Assembly: GCA_000416315.1 (NCBI GenBank)
Contig: ASZI01000219.1
Coordinates: 1 to 39,167, forward strand
Direction of reading: 5' to 3'
DNA from: Osedax symbiont Rs2
GTDB lineage: Bacteria; Pseudomonadota; Gammaproteobacteria; Pseudomonadales; Balneatricaceae
Length of the DNA stretch: 39,167 nucleotides
Shown here one piece after another: positions 26,810 through 39,167 of this stretch. The first letter of the stretch is position 1; each line of letters starts with the position of its first letter. The notes beneath the pieces are model-generated. The model was not told the DNA's origin. It ran no database searches and saw nothing but the letters and a program-made list of their open reading frames with translations. A program made the position numbers and the translations under genes.

Positions 26810-27448
26810 ATGTCAGATCTGCAGTATCAAAACTTGTTGAGCAAGCAAATAAAATTATTAAACTTAGAGCTAGATCAGCAAGTCATTTCTCAACTATTGG
26901 CTTATCACGCACTGCTTGTAAAATGGAACAGAACTTACAACTTAACAGCAATTCGTGATCCTCTGCAGATGATCAGCCGACATTTAATTGACAGTTTAAG
27001 TATATTGTCATTTATCGATCAGCTGGGTTGTAAAACAATTGTTGACGTTGGCAGTGGCCCGGGATTACCGGGAATTATTTTGGCCATTTGCAGACCGGAG
27101 TTGACCGTTACCAGCATTGATAGTAATGGTAAAAAAACCCGTTTTCAGACCCAGGTTAAAATAGAGTTGGGACTCGCTAACTTGAGCATTATTCGCGGTC
27201 GTGCAGAAGACTGCAGTGCAGAGCCGTTTGATGCGGTAATCTCCAGAGCCTTTGCCTCAATCGCCGATATGCTAAAGTGGACAGATCAGCTCTGTGCTAA
27301 AGATGGAGTGTTTCTGGCGATGAAAGGTTTGATTTCTGCCCAAGAGATATCGCAACTGCCTGAAGGATATGCTCTAATTGCCAGTCATGTATTAAAAGTG
27401 CCAAATGAAGATGGCGCTCGTCATTTGATGGAAATAAGGAGAGCTTAA
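26810..27448 (+). CDS. rsmG: 16S rRNA (guanine-527-N7)-methyltransferase
   Basis: SAM-dependent methyltransferase (GidB) that methylates N7 of G527 in 16S rRNA; its loss gives low-level streptomycin resistance in known species. The 212-residue length is typical. The N-terminus has WNRTYNLTAIRDP and ISRHLIDSLSIL; the SAM site is IVDVGSGPGLPGIILAI (motif I), followed by TSIDSNGKKTRFQTQV and the VISRAFAS motif. AAAGG lies about ten bases before the ATG. It is followed after two bases by the parA GTG, so rsmG-parA-parB form one transcription unit. Confidence 0.95.
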   Translation: MSDLQYQNLLSKQIKLLNLELDQQVISQLLAYHALLVKWNRTYNLTAIRDPLQMISRHLIDSLSILSFIDQLGCKTIVDVGSGPGLPGIILAICRPELTVTSIDSNGKKTRFQTQVKIELGLANLSIIRGRAEDCSAEPFDAVISRAFASIADMLKWTDQLCAKDGVFLAMKGLISAQEISQLPEGYALIASHVLKVPNEDGARHLMEIRRA

Positions 27449-27450
27449 GC

Positions 27451-28260
27451 GTGGCTAAAATACTGACAATCACAAATCAAAAAGGTGGCGTTGGTAAAAC
27501 TACGACTTGTGTAAACTTATCTGCATCTTTAGCAGCAACCAAGAAACGGGTTCTATTAGTTGACTTAGATCCTCAAGGCAACGCCACCATGGGCAGCGGT
27601 GTCGATAAATACAATTTAGAAAACTCTGCTTACGAGATATTAACCGGCAAGGCCAAAGTCGAAGATTCAATAGTGCGAAGTGCTGAATCGGGCTACGACG
27701 TAATAGGCTCAAACGGTGATTTGACTGCAGCAGAAGTGGAACTGTTGGAACTGCCAAGACGTGAGTTTCGTCTGAAAATGGCGCTGATGCCAATTAAAGA
27801 TAACTACGATTACATCTTGATCGATAACCCTCCCTCTCTGAACCTGCTGACTGTCAATGCCCTGGCATCATCCAGTGGGGTGATCATTCCAATGCAGTGT
27901 GAATATTATGCGCTGGAGGGAATTAGCTCTCTGATCGGTACTATTGAGAAGATTAATGCGCGGTTAAATCCGTCATTAAAAATTGAGGGCATTTTACGGA
28001 CAATGTATGACCCGCGCATGACTTTAACTAAAGATGTCTCCAATCATTTGATTGAATATTTTGGTGATAAGGTTTACCGCACTATTATTCCGCGTAACAT
28101 CCGCTTAGCCGAGGCACCATCGCATGGTTTGCCGGCACTGATATACGACAAAAACTCACGTGGCGCACTGGCCTATCTGGCACTTGCTGGTGAACTCAGT
28201 AGGAAGACCGAGCAGGAACTAAAACTGCAACGTGACCAAGAACAAGCGGAACAAGAGTGA
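27451..28260 (+). CDS. parA: Chromosome partitioning ATPase ParA (Soj)
   Basis: Walker-type ATPase that with ParB moves and separates origin regions. It has 269 residues with the deviant Walker A KGGVGKTT (11-18), VLLVDLDPQGNATMG (Walker A'), and YDYILIDNPPSLNLLTVNAL (Walker B; most homologues have DCPPS, here DNPPS). There is no N-terminal helix-turn-helix, so it is the chromosomal type. It starts at GTG 27451 with AAGGAG nine bases before, inside the 3' end of rsmG. The C-terminal tail is rich in Gln and Glu. Confidence 0.95.
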   Translation: MAKILTITNQKGGVGKTTTCVNLSASLAATKKRVLLVDLDPQGNATMGSGVDKYNLENSAYEILTGKAKVEDSIVRSAESGYDVIGSNGDLTAAEVELLELPRREFRLKMALMPIKDNYDYILIDNPPSLNLLTVNALASSSGVIIPMQCEYYALEGISSLIGTIEKINARLNPSLKIEGILRTMYDPRMTLTKDVSNHLIEYFGDKVYRTIIPRNIRLAEAPSHGLPALIYDKNSRGALAYLALAGELSRKTEQELKLQRDQEQAEQE

Positions 28261-28286
28261 TCTTCGCCCGACTAAGGAAATAAATA

Positions 28287-29183
28287 ATGGCTAAAAAAAG
28301 AGGTTTAGGCCGCGGTTTAGATGCACTGTTGTCAAGCACCCATTTAGAAGATCAAATTGGCGCAGATTTGGCAGCGGGGGGATCGGCAAATCAGCAGCTA
28401 GCAGTCGATGGTTATATGCAGCTACAGCTGGATAAAATTCAGCGCGGTAAGTATCAGCCGCGTCGGGACTTAGAGCCTCAGGCCTTAGAAGATCTGGCTA
28501 ATTCAATCAGGGCTCAGGGAGTGATGCAACCTATCATCATTCGTCCGGTCAACGATGATATGTACGAAATTATTGCCGGTGAGCGTCGCTGGCAGGCCAG
28601 TCAACTGGCGGGGTTAGATAGCATACCGGGAATTGTCAAAGATGTCAGCGATGAAGCCGCTATTGCCATGGCACTGATTGAAAACATCCAACGTGAAAAT
28701 CTAAATGCTATGGAAGAGGCAATCGCCTTAAAGCGTCTTCAGGATGAATTCGAGTTAACCCAACAAGAAGTCGCCGACGCTGTGGGAAAATCCCGATCCG
28801 CAGTCACCAATTTATTGCGTTTAACAAAATTAACTGACGATGTGCGCAAGTTATTGGAATACGGTGATATTGATATGGGCCACGCCAGAGCACTACTGGG
28901 CCTGGATGGAGAATTACAAATAGAAGTTGCCAGGGATGTCGCCGCTAAAGGCATGTCGGTTAGGCAGACGGAAGAGTTAGTGCGAAAATGGCAGGCTGGA
29001 GAGTTACCTAAACAGGCCGTGGTGAAAGTACCAGTAGATGTTAATTTGCAGAAGATATCTAGTCAGTTGGCTAGTAGATTGTCCGCAAAAGTTGATATTA
29101 AACAAAATGCTAAAGGTAGCGGGAAAATCACCATTGCCTTTGATAATGCCGAGAAATTAGAGGCGATACTGGCTTCTTTGTAA
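28287..29183 (+). CDS. parB: Chromosome partitioning protein ParB (Spo0J)
   Basis: DNA-binding CTPase clamp that loads at parS sites and works with ParA. In its 298 residues: a basic N-terminal KKRGLGRGLDALLS (the ParA-stimulating peptide), the CTP-binding domain with QPRRDLEPQALEDLANSIRAQGVMQPIIIRP and the GERRWQAS motif, a helix-turn-helix (LTQQEVADAVGKSRSAVTNLLRL), and a C-terminal dimerisation domain ending KITIAFDNAEKLEAILASL. AAGGA precedes the ATG. It is followed by a terminator. No perfect parS palindrome was found in the window. Confidence 0.95.
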   Translation: MAKKRGLGRGLDALLSSTHLEDQIGADLAAGGSANQQLAVDGYMQLQLDKIQRGKYQPRRDLEPQALEDLANSIRAQGVMQPIIIRPVNDDMYEIIAGERRWQASQLAGLDSIPGIVKDVSDEAAIAMALIENIQRENLNAMEEAIALKRLQDEFELTQQEVADAVGKSRSAVTNLLRLTKLTDDVRKLLEYGDIDMGHARALLGLDGELQIEVARDVAAKGMSVRQTEELVRKWQAGELPKQAVVKVPVDVNLQKISSQLASRLSAKVDIKQNAKGSGKITIAFDNAEKLEAILASL

Positions 29184-29224
29184 CGGCAAATTAGCCGACT
29201 TAATCAATACAGACAAGCGAATAA

Positions 29225-29254
29225 AACAGTCGGAAATAGCCGACTGTTATTTTA
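29225..29254 (+). terminator. Intrinsic terminator after parB
   Basis: AACAGTCGG (29225-29233) and CCGACTGTT (29240-29248) form a perfect 9-bp stem with a six-base loop, followed by ATTTTA. It separates parAB from the atp operon. Confidence 0.72.
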
Positions 29255-29393
29255 AGCACTAGTTGTTAGCTCTGTGTAATATCATTGTTAGAACGAATCC
29301 TAGTAGCGACACTCTTTTATGGCTGCAAATACTTGGTTTTGCTGAGGGAAAACCAGAAAAACAGCTGTTTTAGCAAAATCACCATAGATTTAG

Positions 29394-29422
29394 TTGAGTA
29401 TGCACCGACAACCCCATATAAT
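29394..29422 (+). promoter_or_regulatory. Promoter of the atp operon
   Basis: TTGAGT (29394-29399), a 17-base spacer and a perfect TATAAT (29417-29422) lie 60 bases before atpI. The 299-base spacer between parB and atpI holds otherwise only the parB terminator and some AT-rich sequence with short inverted repeats (for example GGTTTT/AAAACC near 29333-29355). Confidence 0.7.
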
Positions 29423-29482
29423 CGCCCCCTAATTTGAGACTGTGCGCAAAAAACAAAAAAATGAGAGTAAAGAGCGCTAATA

Positions 29483-29908
29483 ATGCTAAAAACTAGCCGT
29501 AAAACTCGAGGTCATACTCAAGTTGTACGACAAAAAACACTCAAAATTCTTTTTGTTCAATTAGTTGCGATATGTTGTGTTGCCTTATTGCTGAGTATTA
29601 AGTCATGGGTAATAGCTTATTCTGCCCTGTTAGGTGGGCTTGTATACTTGCTGCCCTATGCTTATCTGGCAAACCGCATATTAACTAAACGTCGCAGAGC
29701 AGATACAGAAAATACGCCGAACCGGGCCTTAGCAGAATTATATATTGGCCAAATATGGAAAATGGTAATCACTGCAATGTTATTTGCGCTGGTTTTTGTT
29801 CTAGTGAAACCGCTGAGCCCCTTTTCCCTATTTGGCACTTACATCGCAATCCAGGCACTGGGCTGGTGGTTGCAGATGAGAGCTGATAAACGTTTCATAA
29901 AACTTTAA
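29483..29908 (+). CDS. atpI: ATP synthase accessory protein I
   Basis: Small membrane protein at the head of the atp operon, thought to help assembly of the c-ring and possibly Mg2+ supply. The 141 residues hold a basic N-terminus (KTSRKTRGHTQVVRQKTLK) and four hydrophobic segments; LLGGLVYLLPYAYLANRI in the second and GWWLQMRADKRF at the end fit the UncI/AtpI family of Pseudomonas-type bacteria. The family is poorly conserved, and the position before atpB adds most of the certainty. The ribosome site is weak. Confidence 0.85.
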   Translation: MLKTSRKTRGHTQVVRQKTLKILFVQLVAICCVALLLSIKSWVIAYSALLGGLVYLLPYAYLANRILTKRRRADTENTPNRALAELYIGQIWKMVITAMLFALVFVLVKPLSPFSLFGTYIAIQALGWWLQMRADKRFIKL

Positions 29909-30826
<918 letters not shown>

Positions 30827-30850
30827 CGTCGTAATTGAATGTTTTTTTAA

Positions 30851-31123
<273 letters not shown>

Positions 31124-31175
31124 GTAGCACCCTACTTTTTAGATAACTACTTAATTAACTACGAGAGGTAATGGC

Positions 31176-31646
31176 GTGAATATTAATCTAACCATTATTG
31201 GTCAGATCATTGCATTCTTCTTCTTCGTTGTATTTTGTATGAAATACGTGTGGCCGCCAATTACGGCAGCCTTGGAAGAGCGCAAGAAGAAGATCGCTGA
31301 AGGTCTGGACGCTGCTGACCGTGCAGAGCGCGATTTGCTTGCGGCTAAAGAACAAGCCGAAGCAGATATGCAGGACAGCAAAGAGCAGTCAGCCGCCATC
31401 ATCGAACAGGCTAATAAGCGGGCGAGCCAAATAGTCGACGAAGCCAAAGAAGCTGCAACTGCGGAAGCAGAACGCATTAAGCTAGCAGCTCAAGCGGATA
31501 TCGAACAGGAAGTTAACCGTGCTAAAGAAACTCTTCGCACCCAAGTTGCTGTATTAGCAATAGCCGGCGCTGAAAAGATTCTTGAAGCATCTGTTGACGA
31601 AGCAGCCCACGCTAAGCTAGTTGATAAACTAGCGGCGGAGCTTTAA
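31176..31646 (+). CDS. atpF: ATP synthase Fo subunit b
   Basis: Peripheral stalk subunit of 156 residues: one N-terminal membrane helix ([22 protein letters not shown]) and a long Ala/Glu/Lys-rich helix that dimerises as a right-handed coiled coil. The start is GTG 31176 with GAGAGG before it; an ATG at 31171 is in another frame. It lies between atpE and atpH in the standard order. Confidence 0.95.
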   Translation: MNINLTIIGQIIAFFFFVVFCMKYVWPPITAALEERKKKIAEGLDAADRAERDLLAAKEQAEADMQDSKEQSAAIIEQANKRASQIVDEAKEAATAEAERIKLAAQADIEQEVNRAKETLRTQVAVLAIAGAEKILEASVDEAAHAKLVDKLAAEL

Positions 31647-31658
31647 GCGAGGTTTACG

Positions 31659-32192
31659 ATGGCTGAACTCAATACAGTAGCTCGTCCATATACTAAAGCC
31701 GTTTTTGAATTTGCCCGCGATGCCGGCACTGTCGAAAATTGGTCTGCAGCACTTCAAGAAGCCGCACAAGTTGCTGGCGATTCTGTGATGCAAAGTATTT
31801 TGGGCAATCCTGCACTGACCAGTGAACAAAAGGCAGACGCGGTAATTACTGTGCTGGCAGACTTGGATGACAGTGGTAAAAACTTCATCCGTCTACTGGC
31901 AGAGAATCATCGTCTGGCTTTAATTCCAGAGATCTCCGTGCAGTTTGAGCAGCTCAAAGCAAACCAGGAGTCAAACGTTGAAATCGACGTGACTACTGCC
32001 TATGAGCTTAATGAGCAACAGCAACAAAAATTAACTCAGGCGCTCAGCGCTAAACTAGGTCGTGAAGTATCACTGACATCTACAATAGACAAGTCTATTT
32101 TAGGTGGCGTTGTTATTCGCACCCAAGACCTAGTTATCGACGGTTCAGTTCGTGCACGTATTGCGAAACTGGCCGAAGTATTGAATTCCTGA
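31659..32192 (+). CDS. atpH: ATP synthase F1 subunit delta
   Basis: Links the b-stalk to the top of the F1 hexamer. It has 177 residues: an N-terminal helical bundle ([22 protein letters not shown]) and the C-terminal family signature [28 protein letters not shown] stands six bases before the ATG, and the gap to atpF is only 12 bases. Confidence 0.95.
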   Translation: MAELNTVARPYTKAVFEFARDAGTVENWSAALQEAAQVAGDSVMQSILGNPALTSEQKADAVITVLADLDDSGKNFIRLLAENHRLALIPEISVQFEQLKANQESNVEIDVTTAYELNEQQQQKLTQALSAKLGREVSLTSTIDKSILGGVVIRTQDLVIDGSVRARIAKLAEVLNS

Positions 32193-32208
32193 GTATCGAG
32201 GAATAACC

Positions 32209-33753
32209 ATGCAGCAACTGAATCCATCTGAGATCAGCGAGATCCTCAAGAAACGCATCGAAAAGCTGGATGTGTCTTCACAGGCAAAAAATGAAGGCAC
32301 AATCGTCAGCGTAGCCGATGGCATCATCTTGATCCACGGTCTTGCGGATGTAATGTACGGGGAAATGATTGAATTCCCTGGCGGCGTATACGGTATGGCA
32401 CTCAACCTTGAGCGCGATGCAGTAGGCGCGGGAGTCCTTGGCGACTACCAACAATTAGTAGAGGGAATGACGGCCCGTTGTACTGGCCGTATCCTGGAAG
32501 TACCAGTCGGCCCTGAATTGCGTGGCCGCGTAGTCGATGCCCTAGGTAACCCAATCGACGGTAAAGGTCCAATTGAAGCTAAATTGACCGATGCTGTTGA
32601 AAAAGTGGCACCTGGCGTTATCGAACGTCAATCTGTTGATCAGCCTATTCAAACAGGTCTGAAAGCAATTGATGCGATGGTACCTGTTGGTCGTGGACAG
32701 CGCGAGCTGATCATCGGCGATCGACAGATCGGTAAGACAGCTATCGCTATCGATGCGATCATCAACCAAAAAGGCAAGGGCATTACTTGTGTCTATGTCG
32801 CGGTTGGTCAGAAGCAGTCTACAATTGCCAACGTAGTACGTAAATTAGAAGAACACGGCGCAATGGAACACACTATTGTAGTAGCCGCTGGCGCTTCAGA
32901 TCCTGCAGCGATGCAGTTCTTAGCTCCATACGCAGGCTGTTCAATGGGTGAGTATTTCCGTGACCGCGGTGAAGACGCACTGATTGTATATGATGATCTG
33001 ACCAAGCAAGCTTGGGCTTATCGTCAAATATCACTATTGTTGCGCCGTCCACCTGGACGTGAAGCATACCCTGGTGATGTATTCTATCTCCACTCGCGTC
33101 TATTAGAACGCTCAGCTCGTGTAAATGCGGATTACGTTGAGAAGTTCACCAACGGTGAAGTGAAAGGTAAAACCGGTTCTTTGACAGCTCTACCTATCAT
33201 CGAAACACAAGGTGGTGACGTATCAGCATTCGTTCCTACCAACGTAATTTCGATCACTGATGGTCAGATCTTCCTGGAAACTGATTTATACAACGCTGGT
33301 ATTCGCCCTGCGATAAATGCCGGTCTCTCTGTATCACGTGTTGGTGGTGCAGCGCAGACTAAAATCATCAAGAAACTTGGTGGTGGTATTCGTCTGGCAT
33401 TGGCACAGTACCGTGAATTGGCGGCATTCGCCCAGTTCGCATCAGATCTTGATGACGTGACTCGTGCACAACTAGAGCACGGTCAATCTGTTACTGAGTT
33501 AATGAAGCAGAAGCAGTACTCACCGATGACTGTTGCAGAGATGGGTCTAAGTTTGTTTGCAGCTAACGAAGGTTTCCTCAAGGAAATTCCGATCAGTAAG
33601 ATCGGTGACTTCGAAGCGGCATTGATTTCGTTCTTCAACAGCGATTACGCTGATGTTATGGACAAAATCAATGTTAGCGGCGCATACAACGATGAGATCG
33701 CTGCAACTTTCAAAGCGGGTATTGAGAAGTTTAAGTCAACTAGTACTTGGTAA
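32209..33753 (+). CDS. atpA: ATP synthase F1 subunit alpha
   Basis: Non-catalytic nucleotide-binding subunit of the F1 hexamer, 514 residues. It has the N-terminal beta-barrel, the P-loop GDRQIGKT (170-177), [21 protein letters not shown], and the family signature [14 protein letters not shown] with the Arg that acts as arginine finger on beta. GAGGAA precedes the ATG. It is followed by an 86-base gap that contains a hairpin before atpG. Confidence 0.97.
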   Translation: MQQLNPSEISEILKKRIEKLDVSSQAKNEGTIVSVADGIILIHGLADVMYGEMIEFPGGVYGMALNLERDAVGAGVLGDYQQLVEGMTARCTGRILEVPVGPELRGRVVDALGNPIDGKGPIEAKLTDAVEKVAPGVIERQSVDQPIQTGLKAIDAMVPVGRGQRELIIGDRQIGKTAIAIDAIINQKGKGITCVYVAVGQKQSTIANVVRKLEEHGAMEHTIVVAAGASDPAAMQFLAPYAGCSMGEYFRDRGEDALIVYDDLTKQAWAYRQISLLLRRPPGREAYPGDVFYLHSRLLERSARVNADYVEKFTNGEVKGKTGSLTALPIIETQGGDVSAFVPTNVISITDGQIFLETDLYNAGIRPAINAGLSVSRVGGAAQTKIIKKLGGGIRLALAQYRELAAFAQFASDLDDVTRAQLEHGQSVTELMKQKQYSPMTVAEMGLSLFAANEGFLKEIPISKIGDFEAALISFFNSDYADVMDKINVSGAYNDEIAATFKAGIEKFKSTSTW

Positions 33754-33770
33754 TCGCAGCTTAACAGCGC

Positions 33771-33795
33771 ACCTGCACAGCTTTAATGTGCAGGT
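33771..33795 (+). promoter_or_regulatory. Hairpin between atpA and atpG
   Basis: ACCTGCAC (33771-33778) and GTGCAGGT (33788-33795) form a perfect 8-bp stem with a nine-base loop. No U-run follows. It is a candidate for mRNA processing or stability control within the atp transcript. Confidence 0.5.
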
Positions 33796-33839
33796 AAATT
33801 ACTGAGTTCAGTTACTTAAATAACATAGGCGGAATAGCT

Positions 33840-36111
<2,272 letters not shown>

Positions 36112-36130
36112 TCTGGTTTAGAACCAACTG

Positions 36131-36163
36131 AAACCACGGTGCAAACTATCTGCATCGGGGTTT
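36131..36163 (+). promoter_or_regulatory. Hairpin between atpD and atpC
   Basis: A 13-base stem (36131-36143 with 36151-36163), with one mismatch and one G-U pair, has a seven-base loop and is followed by TTAC. It ends 18 bases before atpC and may reduce read-through or protect the upstream message. Confidence 0.5.
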
Positions 36164-36181
36164 TACAAAGAGGTAATTGCA

Positions 36182-36604
36182 ATGGCTACAACTGTACTAT
36201 GCGACATCGTTAGTGCCGAGGAAGAAATTTTCTCAGGCATGATTGAGTTCGTATCCGTCACAGGTAGCCTGGGTGAGCTGGGTATCTACCCGGGTCATAC
36301 TCCGCTCTTAACGGAACTAAAACCAGGCCCTGTCGAACTGCGCAAGCAGGACGGCGAGCATGAAATCTTCTACGTCTCTGGCGGCTTCTTCGAAGTGCAG
36401 CCAACTAAGGTAATCGTTTTAGCGGATACTGCACTGCGTGCAAGTGATCTGGATGAAGCGGCTGCTGAACAGGCGAAGCAAGATGCTGAAAAAGCGATTG
36501 GCGACAACAACAGCGAATTTGAATTCGCTGCTGCTGCGGCACAGTTAGCTGAAGCTACGGCGCAAATCCGTACTCTTCAAGCAATTCGCAAAAAGCTTAA
36601 GTAA
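36182..36604 (+). CDS. atpC: ATP synthase F1 subunit epsilon
   Basis: Rotor subunit that links gamma to the c-ring and can inhibit ATP hydrolysis. It has 140 residues: a beta-sandwich ([25 protein letters not shown]) and a C-terminal helical hairpin rich in Ala and Gln. GAGG precedes the ATG. Last gene of the atp operon, followed by a strong terminator. Confidence 0.96.
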   Translation: MATTVLCDIVSAEEEIFSGMIEFVSVTGSLGELGIYPGHTPLLTELKPGPVELRKQDGEHEIFYVSGGFFEVQPTKVIVLADTALRASDLDEAAAEQAKQDAEKAIGDNNSEFEFAAAAAQLAEATAQIRTLQAIRKKLK

Positions 36605-36622
36605 TGCAAGCCTGACATTGAG

Positions 36623-36655
36623 AAAAGCCCGCCATTGGCGGGCTTTTTTTTTTTT
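36623..36655 (+). terminator. Intrinsic terminator of the atp operon
   Basis: AAAAGCCCGCC (36623-36633), a three-base loop and GGCGGGC plus T run form a strong GC-rich stem (36623-36633 with 36637-36647) ending in at least ten Ts. No gene is seen between it and the end of the GGDEF-EAL gene at 36823. Confidence 0.92.
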
Positions 36656-36822
36656 GCTACAAATTCAATCGTGGCTGTCATCGCTGTAATAGTAATGACC
36701 AGTTGAATGGACGCCTTTAGCTCATACTGGAGAGTTAACTAGGAAATAGTAATGCAGCTGCCACAGCAGTAAAAGGCCGGCACAGCGCCATAGGGGAGGT
36801 TACAGGCTCAGACTACTAAGTG

Positions 36823-39144
36823 CTAAAAATACAGTACCATCGGTTCTTGCTGTTCGCCAATCTTGCCCTGACCAATAAATTTGATTAATTCATCCCTGGC
36901 CATCGCTGCTGCAAACAAATGGCCCTGAAATAAATCGCAACCCCAGTCACTTAATTTTTCTTTTTGCAGGGGAGTTTCAACACCTTGAGCAACGATAGAA
37001 AACTGCAGTTTTTTACTGAAATTCAACATGTTGTCAATAATGATAATAGGTTGTTGATCGACGATTTTGTCGACAAATGTTCGGTCGAGTTTAAGCTCGT
37101 CAATCGGCAGACTGTTGAGCAGTTTCAAGTTGCTAAAACCGGCACCAAAATTGTCCAGTGAGATGGCTAAGCCCTCAGCCTTAAGCGCAGCCATTAATTT
37201 TGCAAGCGCTGTTAAGTTTTCAACGTTGAGCCGCTCGGTCAACTCTAAGGTGAGTTGCCGGGGATTAAATTGACACTGTTGAACAATTTTCATTAGGTCC
37301 TGGTAAAAACTTGGATGGGTAAATTGCTTTAATGAAATGTTTAGAGATAAACGGATTGGAAGGTTTAATTTTTGTTGCACTTTTTTCAGATCTATCATGC
37401 TCTGTCTGAGAACAAACAGTCCTAAGTCGTAAATTAAGCCGGTCTCTTCGGCGATACGGATGAATTGCTGGGAATCAATTTCACCTAAGCTATCATTGTG
37501 CCAACGCGTTAGTGCTTCAACCCCATAAACCTCACCACAATTATTAATCTGCGGTTGATAGAGGACTGTAAATTCGCGGTTGTATAAGGCCGTTTTTATC
37601 TGTTGTCTAATGGCATTGCGGCGTCTGTATTTGCTATGACTAACCGGGTTGTAGACACAGTGGCTATTACGCCGTGATTTAGCTTCGTGCAGAGCCAGCT
37701 TTGCACAGGCACGTAAATCGTCGAGATTATCGGCATCTCTGGGGTACTGGGCTATGCCAATATTAAGATCGACAACTATATTCTGGGCATCTATCTGGTA
37801 AGGTTTGGCTAACCACTGCAGTAGATATTCAGCCAATAGTTGCAGTTTGTCGGCCTCTAATACTCGGCTGATGATAATAAACTCGTTGCCACTGTAGCGG
37901 ATGATCAATTCTTTGTTGGCACAAAGTAGCTTTAACCTGCTGGCGATTTCATACAAAGTACTGTCGCCAATATGGTAGTTATAATTTTCATTAATGGTTT
38001 TGAAATGATCAAAATCAATGAATAGATAACTGAAGCCACTGGCTTTATTTGATAGCAGTTCACGCTCTTTGTTACTCAGGTAGATTTTGTTATAAAGTTG
38101 AGTTAATTGATCGTGATCAGCCTGAAAATGCATTTTTTGTTCAGTGTTTGCACAGTGGTTAGCAAAAGAGCGGAACAGACAGTACAGCAGTGAAATAAAT
38201 ACTAAAAGAAACACCAGGCAGTTAAAAAAGCTACTCAGGGACAGTTGCAGAGCTAAGTCGGCGGGAGTTTGCAAGGTAACCCAGAGGTTATATCTGGGAA
38301 TAAATTGACTAGTGGTTAGTAAGTTCTTGTCGTCAAAGGAGCTTTGCTGCACATAGCTGATCACTTGTTGCGAGTGTTTTAGCTGGGAAAAAGAACTGTC
38401 AGGATTTTTGTTGTCGAACTCCTTTAGGTTCGGCAGTAGCGGTAGTTTCAGCGGCGTTTTATACAGCTCTAAATTACGGTTGATAGAGCGAGGAACCAAC
38501 TGCAAGAAATTATCCAGGCCGCGATATAACCATATTTGTTGATCTTTGTTCTGCATATTCTGTTGCTGTAGAAAATCAAATACTAACTCTTCTTTTAAAC
38601 TGGCACTGATGATTGCCACTGCAACACCACTGCGATCACGGATTATCTTTTTCACCGGAATAATCAGTTTTTGCAACTTGTAATTAAAGTAGCTGCGATC
38701 TAAGCGCATGCTGTCAGTGGATGGCGGCAGGTTATCGGTAATTTTTGCCTCATAGTTACCGCTACCTTCATCAGAGCGTTGCAGATTACTACTGCTGGTT
38801 AGAAGTTCACCCTGCGGGTCGTATAAACTGAAAGCGGCAATACTGGGGTTAAACTCAAGATAGTGATCGAGAGTTTGCTGGACGACGCTGGCTGAAAAAG
38901 GCTCGCTGCGATCTAAAATACTGTGACCAATCAGGTCGATCAGGTTTTCATATTGACGGATAACAGTGAAGCTGGAATTTGCCAGCACTTGGGTTAGATT
39001 TTCTTGAGAATAGGCGAGGTTATTTTTGGCGTTGCGCCAATGGCTATAACCCGTGAAAGCAGTCACTGCAAAGGTGAGTAGGGTAATCAGAAAAAAAAGT
39101 GTCCAAATATTTTTATTGTTATATTTCATTCCATGAAATTCCAT
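36823..39144 (-). CDS. Membrane GGDEF-EAL protein with altered catalytic residues
   Basis: A 773-residue protein of the cyclic-di-GMP system. Order: membrane helix (about 13-32), a periplasmic sensor region of about 265 residues of Cache-like character, a second helix (about 303-325), a GGDEF domain (about 335-500) and an EAL domain (about 515-755). The GGDEF motif reads SGNEF (418-422). In the EAL domain EAL (543-545), Asn602, Glu634, Asp664, Lys685 and Gln740 are kept, but DDFG is DNFG (Asn665) and AEGVE is AQGVE (Gln720). Loss of these residues usually lowers phosphodiesterase activity strongly. It may bind cyclic-di-GMP as a receptor rather than make or break it. The protein has its own transcription unit; the ribosome site at ATG 39144 or ATG 39129 is weak. 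Confidence 0.88.
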   Translation of the reverse strand: MEFHGMKYNNKNIWTLFFLITLLTFAVTAFTGYSHWRNAKNNLAYSQENLTQVLANSSFTVIRQYENLIDLIGHSILDRSEPFSASVVQQTLDHYLEFNPSIAAFSLYDPQGELLTSSSNLQRSDEGSGNYEAKITDNLPPSTDSMRLDRSYFNYKLQKLIIPVKKIIRDRSGVAVAIISASLKEELVFDFLQQQNMQNKDQQIWLYRGLDNFLQLVPRSINRNLELYKTPLKLPLLPNLKEFDNKNPDSSFSQLKHSQQVISYVQQSSFDDKNLLTTSQFIPRYNLWVTLQTPADLALQLSLSSFFNCLVFLLVFISLLYCLFRSFANHCANTEQKMHFQADHDQLTQLYNKIYLSNKERELLSNKASGFSYLFIDFDHFKTINENYNYHIGDSTLYEIASRLKLLCANKELIIRYSGNEFIIISRVLEADKLQLLAEYLLQWLAKPYQIDAQNIVVDLNIGIAQYPRDADNLDDLRACAKLALHEAKSRRNSHCVYNPVSHSKYRRRNAIRQQIKTALYNREFTVLYQPQINNCGEVYGVEALTRWHNDSLGEIDSQQFIRIAEETGLIYDLGLFVLRQSMIDLKKVQQKLNLPIRLSLNISLKQFTHPSFYQDLMKIVQQCQFNPRQLTLELTERLNVENLTALAKLMAALKAEGLAISLDNFGAGFSNLKLLNSLPIDELKLDRTFVDKIVDQQPIIIIDNMLNFSKKLQFSIVAQGVETPLQKEKLSDWGCDLFQGHLFAAAMARDELIKFIGQGKIGEQQEPMVLYF

Positions 39145-39167
39145 TCAGAACTTAAATAGTATGCATG

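Overview
The window reads as chromosomal DNA of a free-living, probably marine, gammaproteobacterium of the broad Pseudomonadales/Cellvibrionales type. The main evidence is the block mnmG-rsmG-parA-parB-atpIBEFHAGDC, the Pseudomonas-like glucose ABC transporter set (gtsABCD), a purine-use cluster like the P. aeruginosa PA0136-PA0148 region, and an iron-regulated fagA-fumC pair. No phage, IS element, CRISPR array, rRNA or tRNA was recognised.

Layout. 1-4.5 kb (+): gtsABCD, a glucose-type ABC importer. 4.6-7.1 kb (-): two tandem orphan periplasmic solute-binding proteins and a secreted protein of unknown function. 7.2-7.6 kb (+): a DUF2750 protein. 7.7-17.0 kb (-): a purine uptake and salvage cluster made of an ABC ATPase, two permeases, 8-oxoguanine deaminase, xanthine phosphoribosyltransferase, a BMP-type binding protein, an iron/2-oxoglutarate-type oxygenase and adenine deaminase. 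17.5-19.4 kb (-): fagA-fumC behind a promoter overlapped by a Fur box; fagA is cut by an in-frame TGA and a remnant of a second fumC 3' end follows fumC. 19.5-20.3 kb (-): a TSUP-family exporter. 20.5-23.8 kb (+): a GMC oxidoreductase, a 33-residue membrane microprotein behind a Fur-like site, and an orphan BatD-like protein.

23.85-24.78 kb is the probable chromosomal origin, oriC: eleven exact or near DnaA boxes followed by a very AT-rich stretch directly upstream of mnmG. Every gene to its right up to 36.6 kb runs rightward. Most genes to its left run leftward, as expected for two forks leaving this point. 24.8-29.2 kb holds mnmG, rsmG, parA and parB; 29.4-36.6 kb holds the complete F1Fo ATP synthase operon with a clear promoter and terminator; 36.8-39.1 kb (-) holds a membrane GGDEF-EAL protein with altered catalytic residues in both domains.

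Points most worth a second look: the UGA-interrupted fagA with conserved coding sequence beyond the stop; the fumC tail remnant; the Fur-linked microprotein; the oxygenase inside the purine cluster; the oriC architecture and the odd cluster of TTACCCACA motifs at 7.6-7.7 kb; and the probably non-catalytic GGDEF-EAL protein. All family calls come from reading translated sequence and remembered homologues; no database search was run.
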